Source of the DNA: Bacteroidales bacterium
Lineage (GTDB): Bacteria; Bacteroidota; Bacteroidia; Bacteroidales; F082
DNA length: 64,000 nucleotides
Direction of reading: 5' to 3'
Assembly: GCA_017395365.1 (NCBI GenBank)
Contig: JAFPUN010000003.1
Coordinates: 186,001 to 250,000 of the forward strand
The first letter of the stretch is position 1. Every line of letters starts with the position of its first letter. The notes under the pieces were generated by a model, which was not told where the DNA came from, did not search any database, and saw only the letters and a list, made by a program, of their open reading frames with translations. Shown piece after piece: positions 1-7,264 of this stretch. Both the position numbers and the translations under genes were made by a program.

Positions 1-498
1 TTGCCAGAAGCCGAAGGTGAAAACCGTGATTTTCTTCCTGATGAAACATCGGTTATCATCGCCCCATACCGCGACCAAAGACATTTGGATTGGATATTGA
101 ATAACCATTTTTACAATATGCGCGCTGGGGATGCCAATGGTTCGGTTCAACTTAATAATGATGTGATAAATGCAAGATATGTATTGCTTCACGATGGCAA
201 GCATTCCAATAGATTAATTAGAATCGTTAAAGGAGGACCTAAAGTATATACAAGAACTCAATTGCTCTTAATGGGTTATCCTCAATACTTGAAAAAAGAC
301 GGCACTATTGATACCGAAAAAGAACAAAATGAAGCCGACAGAATTTATCTTGTTTTCGAATTGTTTAAAAATAACAATGTAGAAAAAGAACTACAAGAAT
401 ACGCTTGGGACATGAATAGAGTATTGCCAAGTCAAAAAATGAAAAGCTTACCTTATGCTGAAAAGTTAGTAAAACTAATCAAACTAAGTCGCTCTTAA
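1..498 (+). CDS. C-terminal part of an unrecognised protein
   Basis: The reading frame is open from the first base of the window, so the gene begins upstream and only its last 165 or so residues are seen. The fragment is soluble and mixed in character, with the stretch RLIRIVKGGPKVYTRTQLL near residues 72-90 and a charged, helical C-terminus. I see no signal peptide, membrane segment or catalytic motif I can name. The sequence is AT-richer than the genes after it. The stop codon TAA is followed directly by the ATG of the YqaE-like gene. The function is unknown. A restriction or defence role is possible but not supported by anything I can point to. Confidence 0.6.
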   Translation: MPEAEGENRDFLPDETSVIIAPYRDQRHLDWILNNHFYNMRAGDANGSVQLNNDVINARYVLLHDGKHSNRLIRIVKGGPKVYTRTQLLLMGYPQYLKKDGTIDTEKEQNEADRIYLVFELFKNNNVEKELQEYAWDMNRVLPSQKMKSLPYAEKLVKLIKLSRS

Positions 499-650
499 AT
501 GTCCTGCCTCCAAGTCATCCTAGCCATTATCTTCCCGCCACTGGCGGTGATCGACCGCGGCTGCGGCTCGATGCTCATCGTGTTTCTGCTCACGCTCTGC
601 GGCTGGGTGCCGGGCGTGCCGCACTGATTATCCTCAACAAGAACAAATAA
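499..650 (+). pseudogene. YqaE/Pmp3-family small membrane protein, frameshifted near its end
   Basis: The open frame 499-627 encodes 42 residues beginning MSCLQVILAIIFPPLAVIDR and continuing GCGSMLIVFLLTLCGWVPGV. This is the YqaE/Pmp3 (UPF0057) pattern of two short membrane helices with FPPLAV and GW-PGV motifs. After PGV the frame runs into TGA, but another frame continues as ALIILNKNK and stops at 648-650, which is the usual C-terminal part of such proteins in this group. A small indel (for example four lost bases) near 616-621 would explain this. Family members are tiny inner-membrane proteins linked to membrane stress and ion leakage. Either the second helix is shortened in the living cell, or the assembly has an error here. 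Confidence 0.6.
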
Positions 651-663
651 AAACCACCAAAAT

Positions 664-2064
664 ATGAAACGCCTCCACCTCTTCCTCATCGCCGCCATCC
701 TGTTCTGCGGCAACCTTGTGACTCGAGCACAAGACAACGGCGTCACGCTGTATTTCAGCGCCGAAGAGATGCCTGACCTCATCAAATGCCTGCCTCCGCC
801 ACCTGATACCCTCGGGACAGACTTTGCCAACGACATCATGCGCTACATGTGGGGCAAACAACAACGCAACGACCCAGAACGCGCCGCCCTCGTCTTTCAA
901 GATGCCGTGTGGAACTACGACTCGCTCTTCGCCGTGTTCACTGTGCCCTTCGGCCTCGAAATCACCAAGGAAGGCACTCCTGAGATTTATAAGTTCATGA
1001 TCAACAGCCTCTCCACCATCGACCCGACACGCGTCAAGCCGAAAGCTTTCTACCACCGCAAGCGGCCGTTTGAGCGTTTCCATGAGCACATGCTCACGAG
1101 ATACGAGGAAGTGGAACTTTCGGGCGAAGGCTCCTACCCCTCCGGCCACAGCCAGCGCGGCTATGCCACCGCTCTGCTCCTTTCGGAAATCAACCCCGAC
1201 AACGCCGACACTATCATGGCGCGTGGTTATATGTACGGTGAGAGCCGCGTCATCGCTGGCGCTCACTGGCAGAGCGACGTCGACGCCAGCCGCCTCTGCG
1301 CCGCCATCGGCGTGAGCCGACTGCACACCAGCCCGACTTTCCTAGCCCATCTTGAGAAAGCACGCAACGAGTTCCAACGGTTGACGGGTAAGCTGTCGCC
1401 CACCGACGACTTCAGCCAGTTTGTGAACATTGCAGATGTCATCCCCGACGCCATTCTGGAAATTCGCTACTACGGCACCTTTAACTTCGTCGGGACACGC
1501 GTGGACGGCTATCTAGAGCCCGTCGCACTGCTCACCCGACAGGCCGCCGACAGCCTACGCGCGGTGAGTGATGACTTGAAAAAACAAGGCTATCGCCTGA
1601 AAATCTACGATGCCTACCGCCCGCAGTGCGCCGTCGACCATTTCATGCGCTGGGGCGCCGATGTCAACGACACGCTCATGAAACCCTATTTCTATCCCGA
1701 AGTGCCCCGCGACAGGCTTTTCGAATTAGGCTACATCGCCAAGAGAAGTGGCCACACCCGCGGCTCCACCGTCGACATAACGCTTTTTGACATGGCTACG
1801 GAAAAAGAAGTGGACATGGGCGGCACCTTCGACTGGTTCGGTCGCAGGAGCCATCCCGATTTTGGCGGCAATCCAAAAACCGGAAAATATAAACCCAACG
1901 ACCAAATCACCGCCGAGCAGTTCCACAACCGTATGATCTTGCGCGAGGCCATGCTGAAACACGGTTTCAAACCCATCGGCGAAGAATGGTGGCACTTCAC
2001 ACTGAAAAACGAACCGTTCCCCGACACCTATTTCACTTTTCCAGTGAAGCAACTCAGCAAGTGA
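664..2064 (+). CDS. Exported PAP2 phosphatase fused to VanX-type D-Ala-D-Ala dipeptidase
   Basis: The 466-residue protein begins with a signal peptide (MKRLHLFLIAAILFCGNLVTRA). Residues about 30-240 form a PAP2 / class A acid phosphatase domain with all three motifs: K-(x6)-RP in KAFYHRKRP, PSGH near 158, and SRVIAGAHWQSD near 193. Residues about 250-460 match VanX/DdpX dipeptidases: YDAYRPQ, the zinc motif SGHTRGSTVD near 361 and EWWH near 441, which supply the His, Asp and His ligands and the catalytic Glu. The first domain would remove phosphate from a lipid or small phosphoester in the periplasm, and the second would cut D-Ala-D-Ala or similar peptides. It starts 36 bases after the YqaE-like gene and faces the hydrolase gene on the other strand. 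Substrates are inferred from family only. Confidence 0.85.
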   Translation: MKRLHLFLIAAILFCGNLVTRAQDNGVTLYFSAEEMPDLIKCLPPPPDTLGTDFANDIMRYMWGKQQRNDPERAALVFQDAVWNYDSLFAVFTVPFGLEITKEGTPEIYKFMINSLSTIDPTRVKPKAFYHRKRPFERFHEHMLTRYEEVELSGEGSYPSGHSQRGYATALLLSEINPDNADTIMARGYMYGESRVIAGAHWQSDVDASRLCAAIGVSRLHTSPTFLAHLEKARNEFQRLTGKLSPTDDFSQFVNIADVIPDAILEIRYYGTFNFVGTRVDGYLEPVALLTRQAADSLRAVSDDLKKQGYRLKIYDAYRPQCAVDHFMRWGADVNDTLMKPYFYPEVPRDRLFELGYIAKRSGHTRGSTVDITLFDMATEKEVDMGGTFDWFGRRSHPDFGGNPKTGKYKPNDQITAEQFHNRMILREAMLKHGFKPIGEEWWHFTLKNEPFPDTYFTFPVKQLSK

Positions 2065-2076
2065 TACCCTGAAACA

Positions 2077-2919
2077 TCACTTGCCAAAAACGGTTTTGAA
2101 GAACTCCACTGTACTGGCAACGACTTGCTTGCGGCGGCGGGTGATGGTGTGGTTTTCGCCTTCCACCACTTTGAGGGTGGCATGAGGGCCGTAGGTCTCC
2201 AAGTATCGCTCGCTGCACCACATCGGCACGATGCCGTCGCGGTCGCCATGAAGAAGAAGCACAGGGCCGTGGTAATCAGCCGCAGTGCCATAGATGTCGA
2301 GCTGCTGTGTGGTGACGAGGTATTCGCGCCCCAGCTTATACAATCCCCAACAGCGGATATATTCCGGCGGGTCCTTAGGGTCGAAGGTCGCATTGAAGAA
2401 CTTGCCACCCTGACAAGCCTCCTTGATGACCGAGCCCGGGGCGATAAGCACTACACCCGAAGGCAACTTGCTTTCGGCAGCTAATCGTCCAGCCGCCATC
2501 GAGGCAACAACACCGCCTTGCGAGTGACCCAACAAACCTACACCTTTCACATAAGGCAGACTCTGCACATAGTCCCAAACGGCGCGCGCTTCGGCCAGTT
2601 CCTTTTCGATGGTCATGTACTGCTTGCGACCATCGCTCTTGCCATGTCCACCGAAGTCGAAGCGGATGGAGGCGATGCCGGCTTCGGCAAGACCTTTCGC
2701 AAGCTGCGGCATGGGACCATAGTCCTTGCTGGAGAAGATGCCGTGCATCAGGATCACCATCGGGCATTGGTCTTTTGTTGGATCAAACCCATCGGGCAAG
2801 GTAACTTTGTAGGCAATCTCGCCTTGAGGACCGCGGATGGAGGCTTTTTGCGCTTGGCAACCCGATAGAAACACCAGGCCAAGCACTGTCAGAAGTATAT
2901 AAATAACATACTGTCTCAT
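2077..2919 (-). CDS. Alpha/beta hydrolase lipoprotein (S33 / esterase type)
   Basis: The 280-residue protein has a lipoprotein signal (VLGLVFLSGCQAQ), so it should be anchored to a membrane on the outer side of the cytoplasmic membrane. The catalytic triad of the alpha/beta hydrolase fold is visible: nucleophile in GHSQGG near residue 134, acid in HGDRDGIVP near 226 and His in GENHTI near 257. The oxyanion region is MHGIFSS. This pattern fits serine aminopeptidase-type or acyl-esterase hydrolases, and the exact substrate cannot be read from sequence. It converges on the PAP2-VanX gene with 12 bases between the stops. No clear -7 box was found upstream, where the 2984-3110 inverted repeat lies. 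Confidence 0.8.
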   Translation of the reverse strand: MRQYVIYILLTVLGLVFLSGCQAQKASIRGPQGEIAYKVTLPDGFDPTKDQCPMVILMHGIFSSKDYGPMPQLAKGLAEAGIASIRFDFGGHGKSDGRKQYMTIEKELAEARAVWDYVQSLPYVKGVGLLGHSQGGVVASMAAGRLAAESKLPSGVVLIAPGSVIKEACQGGKFFNATFDPKDPPEYIRCWGLYKLGREYLVTTQQLDIYGTAADYHGPVLLLHGDRDGIVPMWCSERYLETYGPHATLKVVEGENHTITRRRKQVVASTVEFFKTVFGK

Positions 2920-2983
2920 AAACAGATAACGATGATTGTCGCAGTTTATTATATATAGCTGTGCATATTAATCCACCTTATTG

Positions 2984-3110
2984 AGATTCCCTAAGCGAAT
3001 GGAGTTGGGACATGGTCTTATAAACGGCGGCATAAGCAAGTCACCCCTATGTATGCCCCACAAGCCGCCGCGTATAGAAAAAAGAACGACCTCCATTCCC
3101 ATGGGAATCT
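2984..3110. repeat. Nested inverted repeat, possible structured RNA or degenerate mobile repeat
   Basis: Three perfect stems are nested. AGATTCCC at 2984-2991 pairs with GGGAATCT at 3103-3110. GAATGGAG at 2997-3004 pairs with CTCCATTC at 3091-3098. GGCGGC at 3026-3031 pairs with GCCGCC at 3064-3069. The unpaired stretches between stems are equal in length on both sides (21 and 21 bases). It lies between two divergent genes, so it is not a terminator for either. No open reading frame of note is inside it. Confidence 0.6.
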
Positions 3111-3184
3111 AACTAATATCTTTTTAGATATACATGGTTTTGAACAGTAACTTATATCACATGTTTTGATGAATGGATATTTTG

Positions 3185-3192
3185 TACCTTTG
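3185..3192 (+). promoter_or_regulatory. -7 box TACCTTTG before the truncated methyltransferase gene
   Basis: This matches the Bacteroidota consensus TAnnTTTG. A TTTG that could serve as the -33 element lies at 3165-3168. The start codon chosen for the truncated gene (3211) lies 18 bases downstream, which argues against the longer frame starting at 3166. Confidence 0.5.
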
Positions 3193-3210
3193 CATGTTCA
3201 ATACAATTCA

Positions 3211-3357
3211 ATGATGAAATCAAACTTGTTTTTTCAAGGGATAACGAAATTTCTCCTCGGCGTCATCATTTTGGGTCTGCTCATCTTCTTGCCCGCAGGC
3301 TGTATTCTAGCAAAAATAGCAAAAAGTAGAATTGAGAATTTTTCTAATAACTTTTGA
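3211..3357 (+). pseudogene. Truncated isoprenylcysteine methyltransferase-like membrane protein (N-terminus only)
   Basis: The first 29 codons, MMKSNLFFQGITKFLLGVII followed by LGLLIFLPAG, look like the N-terminal membrane helix of isoprenylcysteine carboxyl methyltransferase-family proteins of Bacteroidota. Similarity stops abruptly after PAG near base 3299. The remaining residues are unrelated and the frame ends after 48 codons, against roughly 200 for intact proteins. The break point lies just before the iterons and the DUF4143 ATPase gene, and the missing part is not found after that gene. I infer that the rest was deleted or replaced when the ATPase segment arrived. The family call rests on one short helix and is moderate. 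Confidence 0.45.
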
Positions 3358-3386
3358 GAATTTTTATTAGTAGATTTGAGAATTTT
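3332..3386 (+). repeat. Three direct repeats at exact 22-base spacing upstream of the DUF4143 ATPase gene
   Basis: TTGAGAATTTT occurs at 3332, 3354 and 3376, each starting exactly 22 bases (about two helical turns) after the last. The third copy ends four bases before the -7 box of the ATPase gene. The exact spacing places all three on the same face of the DNA, which suits a protein-binding array or a recognition site used when the cassette moves. Confidence 0.65.
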
Positions 3387-3389
3387 ATC

Positions 3390-3397
3390 TATTTTTG
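3390..3397 (+). promoter_or_regulatory. -7 box TATTTTTG of the DUF4143 ATPase gene
   Basis: It matches TAnnTTTG and lies 20 bases before the ATG at 3418. It directly follows the third iteron, so binding at the iterons would be expected to affect transcription. Confidence 0.55.
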
Positions 3398-3417
3398 CAT
3401 CATAAAATCAACTTGTT

Positions 3418-4617
3418 ATGTTTAAAAAACCGCAATTTTATGAATTAAAGTCGAGACTATCGGAACCAAAAGATAAAATCCAAACAGTATCGGGGCCTCG
3501 CCAAGTGGGTAAGTCGACGATGGTCAAGCAGGTGTTGCAAGAAATCGACATTCCATATTTGTCGGTCAGTGCAGACAATGTGCCAAAGACAGACACTTTT
3601 TGGATTAACGAAATGTGGGCCACAGCACGCGCTAGAATGAAGGCTGCTAATGCACCAGAGTTTCTGTTGGTCATCGATGAAGTGCATAAGCTAGACAATT
3701 GGAGCGAAGCCGTCAAGAAAGAATGGGATGACGACGTGAGAAATGACATCAATATGAAAGTGGTCATTTTGGGTTCTTCGCGGTTGTTGCTAAAAGATGG
3801 CCTGACAGAATCGCTGGCAGGACGTTATGAACTAATACGCATGCCGCACTGGAGTTACAACGAGATGCGTGAGGCTTTCGCTATGGACTTAGACCAATAC
3901 ATCTATTTTGGTGGCTATCCTGGTGGTGCCAAATACATCAAAGATGAACGTCGCTGGCGAAGATATATTAAGGACAGCATTATTGCGCCCACCATTGAAC
4001 GTGACATCCTTACAACGAAGATTATCTACAAACCCATATTGATGCGACAATTCTTTGATTTGGGATGCATGTACTCTGGCAAGGAACTTTCTCTAAACAA
4101 GATGTTGGGGCAATTGCAGGATGCCGGTAATGTGACGACGCTGGCAGGCTATCTCAACACATTGGGAGAAGGACGTCTCCTCTGCGGTCTTCAAAAATAT
4201 GCACAAGACGAAGCGCGCAAATACAATTCCGTTCCGAAACTTATGGTTTACAATACAGCACTACTCACAGCACAAACCAGTACGACATTTCACAAGACCT
4301 TTACCATGCCTGCCTTATGGGGTAGATGGGTAGAAAGCGCAGTCGGTGCTTATCTGCTCAATCAAGCCGACGAATACGACTACAAGTTGTACTATTGGCG
4401 CGAAAACAATGATGAGGTGGATTTCGTCATAGAGTACAGCGGACAACATATTGCCATTGAAGTGAAGAGTGGAAGGCGAGGCGCAAACGAAGGCTTGAAG
4501 ACTTTCACAAACAAGTTTCATCCCCAACAGTCTTTTGTTGTCGGAACAGATGGTGTCCCTATCGAGGAATTCCTTACTTGGAACTTAGGAAATCTGTTAG
4601 AATCTAAACCAATATAA
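3418..4617 (+). CDS. AAA-family ATPase with DUF4143 domain
   Basis: The 399-residue protein has Walker A GPRQVGKST at residues 26-34 and Walker B FLLVIDEVHKL at about 82-92, then a sensor-like stretch VVILGSSRLLL. The C-terminal half is the DUF4143 region. It ends with VDFVIEYSGQHIAIEVKSG near 334-350, which resembles the core of a PD-(D/E)XK nuclease fold with its D and ExK residues. Such proteins are widespread in Bacteroidota, often in many scattered copies, and their job is not established. The length is normal for the family. It sits beside a truncated gene and has its own iterons and promoter, so it looks like a transferred single-gene cassette. The next gene starts nine bases after its stop. 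Confidence 0.8.
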   Translation: MFKKPQFYELKSRLSEPKDKIQTVSGPRQVGKSTMVKQVLQEIDIPYLSVSADNVPKTDTFWINEMWATARARMKAANAPEFLLVIDEVHKLDNWSEAVKKEWDDDVRNDINMKVVILGSSRLLLKDGLTESLAGRYELIRMPHWSYNEMREAFAMDLDQYIYFGGYPGGAKYIKDERRWRRYIKDSIIAPTIERDILTTKIIYKPILMRQFFDLGCMYSGKELSLNKMLGQLQDAGNVTTLAGYLNTLGEGRLLCGLQKYAQDEARKYNSVPKLMVYNTALLTAQTSTTFHKTFTMPALWGRWVESAVGAYLLNQADEYDYKLYYWRENNDEVDFVIEYSGQHIAIEVKSGRRGANEGLKTFTNKFHPQQSFVVGTDGVPIEEFLTWNLGNLLESKPI

Positions 4618-4626
4618 TTACTACTT

Positions 4627-5313
4627 ATGAAACCCAAACTAGCGATCTTCGACCTCGACGGCACGCTGCTCGACACCATCGACGACCTCAAGGAGGCCGT
4701 CAATCACGCCATGAGTTTGAGAGGTTTCCCGACCTTTACGCACGACGAAGTCATGGCTATGGTCGGCCATGGCGCCCGCAACCTGATGCGAAAAGCTTTG
4801 CCCGACGGCCACAAAGACGACGACATGGTAGATGCCGCTTATAACGACTTCAAGGCCTATTACATTACCCATATCGACACGTACACAAAACCCTTTCCAG
4901 GCATACAAGACCTCTTGGCCAAGCTGCACCAAGAAGGCGTGATGTTGGCCGTGGCCTCCAACAAGTTCCAAGAGGGCACCGAACACCTCATCAAGGAGTT
5001 CTTTCCAAAGATTCCCTTTGTGGCGGTCTTGGGCGGTCGCCCCGACTTTCCCCTCAAGCCCGACCCTGAAATCGTCGGCGAGGTGCTACGCAAGGCGGGC
5101 ATCGAAAAAAAGGATGCCGTCATGGTCGGCGACTCCGACACCGACATGGAGACCGCTGCCAACGGCGGCATCATGGGCATCGCGGTGAACTGGGGATATA
5201 GGAATATGAGAGACATTATCAATTGGGGAATCGGCCCTTCGACAGGCTCAGGGACCGAACCTTGGAAAGTAGTAGAAACCGCTGAAGAATTACATCAATT
5301 GCTACTGCCATGA
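4627..5313 (+). CDS. gph: HAD-family phosphatase, phosphoglycolate phosphatase-like
   Basis: The 228-residue protein shows the HAD motifs in order: DLDGTLLDT near residues 9-17 with the nucleophile Asp, VASNK near 117, Lys in LKPDPE near 145, and VGDSDTDM near 165-172. The helical cap between motifs I and II is of the Gph/PGMB type. It would act in the cytosol on 2-phosphoglycolate or a similar small phosphate ester. Near the C-terminus the residues GPSTGSGTEPW are encoded by a 24-base repeat (5233-5256) that also occurs in the EFR1 gene. The frame is kept and the catalytic core is complete. Its stop overlaps the Vsr gene start by four bases, so the two are probably translationally coupled. 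Confidence 0.85.
   Translation: MKPKLAIFDLDGTLLDTIDDLKEAVNHAMSLRGFPTFTHDEVMAMVGHGARNLMRKALPDGHKDDDMVDAAYNDFKAYYITHIDTYTKPFPGIQDLLAKLHQEGVMLAVASNKFQEGTEHLIKEFFPKIPFVAVLGGRPDFPLKPDPEIVGEVLRKAGIEKKDAVMVGDSDTDMETAANGGIMGIAVNWGYRNMRDIINWGIGPSTGSGTEPWKVVETAEELHQLLLP
5233..5256 (+). repeat. 24-base dispersed repeat, copy 1, inside gph
   Basis: The sequence begins GGCCCTTCGACAGG and ends CTCAGGGACC. An identical 24-base copy in the same orientation lies at 18910-18933 inside the EFR1 gene. Its length is a multiple of three and both copies keep the host frame open. Confidence 0.8.
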
Positions 5314-5855
5314 CTGACAAAATGACTCCCGCTCAGCGGCATTACTGCATGTCGCGCATCCACGGCAAAGGCACCAAGCCCGAGCTGAAGGTAAGGCAAT
5401 GGCTGTGGCGGCACGGCTACCGCTATCGTCTCAACGTGAAGGGCGTGCCGGGCAAACCTGACATCGTCATGCGGCGGTATCGGACGGCGATTTTTGTGAA
5501 TGGTTGTTTCTGGCATGGTCATCATGTAGAGACGCGATTAATCGCGTCTCTACCAGCAATCACCAATTCATCTTGCTGTAAAATTCCGCAGACAAATCGC
5601 GAGTTTTGGGTAAACAAAATCAAAAGGAACCAAGAGCGCGACCAAAAGAACTACCAAGTGCTGCACGACAACGGCTGGCAGGTCATCGTGGTATGGGAGT
5701 GCCAGCTGACGCCCAAGCGCATCGAAGAGACGATGCTGCGTGTGGAGCTGCTACTCAACGAGCATTTCTTGGCCTTGCACCAACCCAATCCTGTGCCTTA
5801 TCATCACGAAGAAGAAGGGGAAATACCCATGGCAGCAGAAGAGCTTCCAAAATAA
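5310..5855 (+). CDS. vsr: Very short patch repair endonuclease (Vsr family) with a repeat-encoded insertion
   Basis: Vsr nicks DNA next to T:G mismatches that arise from deaminated 5-methylcytosine. The 181-residue protein has the family landmarks: HGKGTKPELKVRQWLWRHGY, the active-site region GKPDIVMRRYRTAIFVNGCF with the catalytic Asp, WHGHH, and TNREFWVNKIKRNQERD with a closing WECQL. Between WHGHH and CKIPQTN there are extra residues beginning VETRLIASLP. They are encoded by a perfect 28-base palindrome at 5526-5553 that belongs to a dispersed repeat family. The insertion lies in a surface loop and the frame stays open, so the enzyme may still work. About 25 residues follow the usual end. 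No cytosine methyltransferase is in the window. Confidence 0.85.
   Translation: MTDKMTPAQRHYCMSRIHGKGTKPELKVRQWLWRHGYRYRLNVKGVPGKPDIVMRRYRTAIFVNGCFWHGHHVETRLIASLPAITNSSCCKIPQTNREFWVNKIKRNQERDQKNYQVLHDNGWQVIVVWECQLTPKRIEETMLRVELLLNEHFLALHQPNPVPYHHEEEGEIPMAAEELPK
5526..5553. repeat. GTAGAGACG palindrome, copy 1, inside vsr
   Basis: This is a perfect 28-base palindrome with arms GTAGAGACGCGATT and AATCGCGTCTCTAC. It is one of eight sites in the window that share the outer arms GTAGAGACG/CGTCTCTAC or close variants. This copy is the only one wholly inside a recognised coding domain. Confidence 0.85.
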
Positions 5856-5935
5856 TTTACCACATCGGTTGAAAAAGAGGATGACGACCACTATAATTGT
5901 AGTGACGACCCACCGTATCTGTTTGCAAAAACCTT

Positions 5936-5943
5936 TATCTTTG
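5936..5943 (+). promoter_or_regulatory. -7 box TATCTTTG of sbcDC
   Basis: It matches TAnnTTTG and lies 20 bases before the sbcD ATG at 5964. Confidence 0.55.
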
Positions 5944-5963
5944 CCATCAACAAAACCATACCC

Positions 5964-7259
5964 ATGAAAATAATACACACTGCCGACCTGCACATAGGTC
6001 AGATCCTCTACCAAAACTACGAACGGTGCGACGAGCACCTCCATTTCTTCGAACAGCTGAAGCAATGGTGCAAGGAAGAGCAACCCGACGTCTTGCTCGT
6101 GAGCGGCGACGTGTTCGACATCCAGCAGCCGTCAACGGCCACGAAGAAACTGTTTAATGAGCAGTTCGTAAAACTCCAGAAAGAGATGCCCGACATGCAC
6201 ATCGTCATCACCGCCGGCAACCATGACTCGGCTTCGCGTCTCCAAGCCGACCGCGACGTTTGGACCTTCTCGAACACACATCTGGTAGGTGTGGCACCAT
6301 CGTTGATGCTCAACGATGGTTGGGAGGACGACTACATCATTGAGCTGCCCAGCGGCTTCATCGTCGCCATGCCCTACATGCTCGGCGACCGCTCTCAACA
6401 GCTGCAGTCGCTGCTCGATTGCGTTGCCCAGCGCAACACCGACGGCCGCCCCGTCGTCATGATGGGACACCTCGCCGTGACAGGATCCGACATCACGGGA
6501 CACGACTTCGAGATTGGCACGCTCAAGACCCAAAGCCTCGCTTCGCTCGGCACGGGCTACGACTACCTCGCCCTTGGCCATATCCACAAGCCGCAAACCT
6601 TGGGACACCCTGAAGACTCTATGAACATGGAAGCCATCACCTACCCTGCCCCTGTGGCACGCTATTCGGGTAGCGCCCTCCACGTCAGCTGCGACGAGAC
6701 CTATCCCCATACCGTTAGCCTGATCGGCATCGACCACCATGGTGGCCAAGTCACCGTGCGCCAACTGCGTATCGACGAGTTGCGGCATTTCTACACATTA
6801 CCTGAAGACCCCAATGCTGCCTTCGCTGATGAAGAAGAGGCATTAGAGGGCGTCAAGTCATTCTGCCAAACGGTTGGCCGCGGCTACATACGTCTCAAGG
6901 TGCAATACAGCGCCGACCTATCGGCCAATTTCGCCCAGAAGGTATACGACATCTTGGAGAGTCGTGGCAACGAAGTGCGCTACAACCCCAAGACCCTCTG
7001 GATCGGTGAGCCCGAGAAGAGTCAAGATGAAATCAAGCAGACATTTGAGTTGGCCGAGTTGCAGCAAATGAACGACCCAATAGAGTTCATCGAGAAGACC
7101 AAGACGCAATACCCTAGACTCGACTTTCATTTCCTTAACGACGTCATCAAAGAGATTGAAGCCGAAGTGGAACGCATCAAAGAGAAAGAGGCTGCAAAAC
7201 AAGCAAAGAAGACCAACGACAGCACTACCGACGACACCACCAACCCCGAACAAGAATAA
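5964..7259 (+). CDS. sbcD: SbcD exonuclease subunit (Mre11 family)
   Basis: SbcD is the nuclease half of the SbcCD complex, which opens DNA hairpins and trims protein-blocked or double-strand ends. The calcineurin-like phosphoesterase motifs are all present: ADLHIGQ near residue 7, SGDVFD near 47, TAGNHDS near 77, MMGHLAVTG near 166 and LGHIHKPQ near 206. A capping domain follows to about 330, then a long charged C-terminal tail rich in Lys, Glu and Thr. The 431-residue length is slightly above the usual 380-420 because of this tail. sbcC starts five bases after the stop, so the pair is one operon. An enzyme that cleaves hairpins is notable in a region so rich in palindromes. Confidence 0.93.
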   Translation: MKIIHTADLHIGQILYQNYERCDEHLHFFEQLKQWCKEEQPDVLLVSGDVFDIQQPSTATKKLFNEQFVKLQKEMPDMHIVITAGNHDSASRLQADRDVWTFSNTHLVGVAPSLMLNDGWEDDYIIELPSGFIVAMPYMLGDRSQQLQSLLDCVAQRNTDGRPVVMMGHLAVTGSDITGHDFEIGTLKTQSLASLGTGYDYLALGHIHKPQTLGHPEDSMNMEAITYPAPVARYSGSALHVSCDETYPHTVSLIGIDHHGGQVTVRQLRIDELRHFYTLPEDPNAAFADEEEALEGVKSFCQTVGRGYIRLKVQYSADLSANFAQKVYDILESRGNEVRYNPKTLWIGEPEKSQDEIKQTFELAELQQMNDPIEFIEKTKTQYPRLDFHFLNDVIKEIEAEVERIKEKEAAKQAKKTNDSTTDDTTNPEQE

Positions 7260-7264
7260 GAGAG

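Noticed and set aside
5606-5872. Second open frame within vsr
   Set aside because: It is an out-of-frame shadow of vsr with no family signal.
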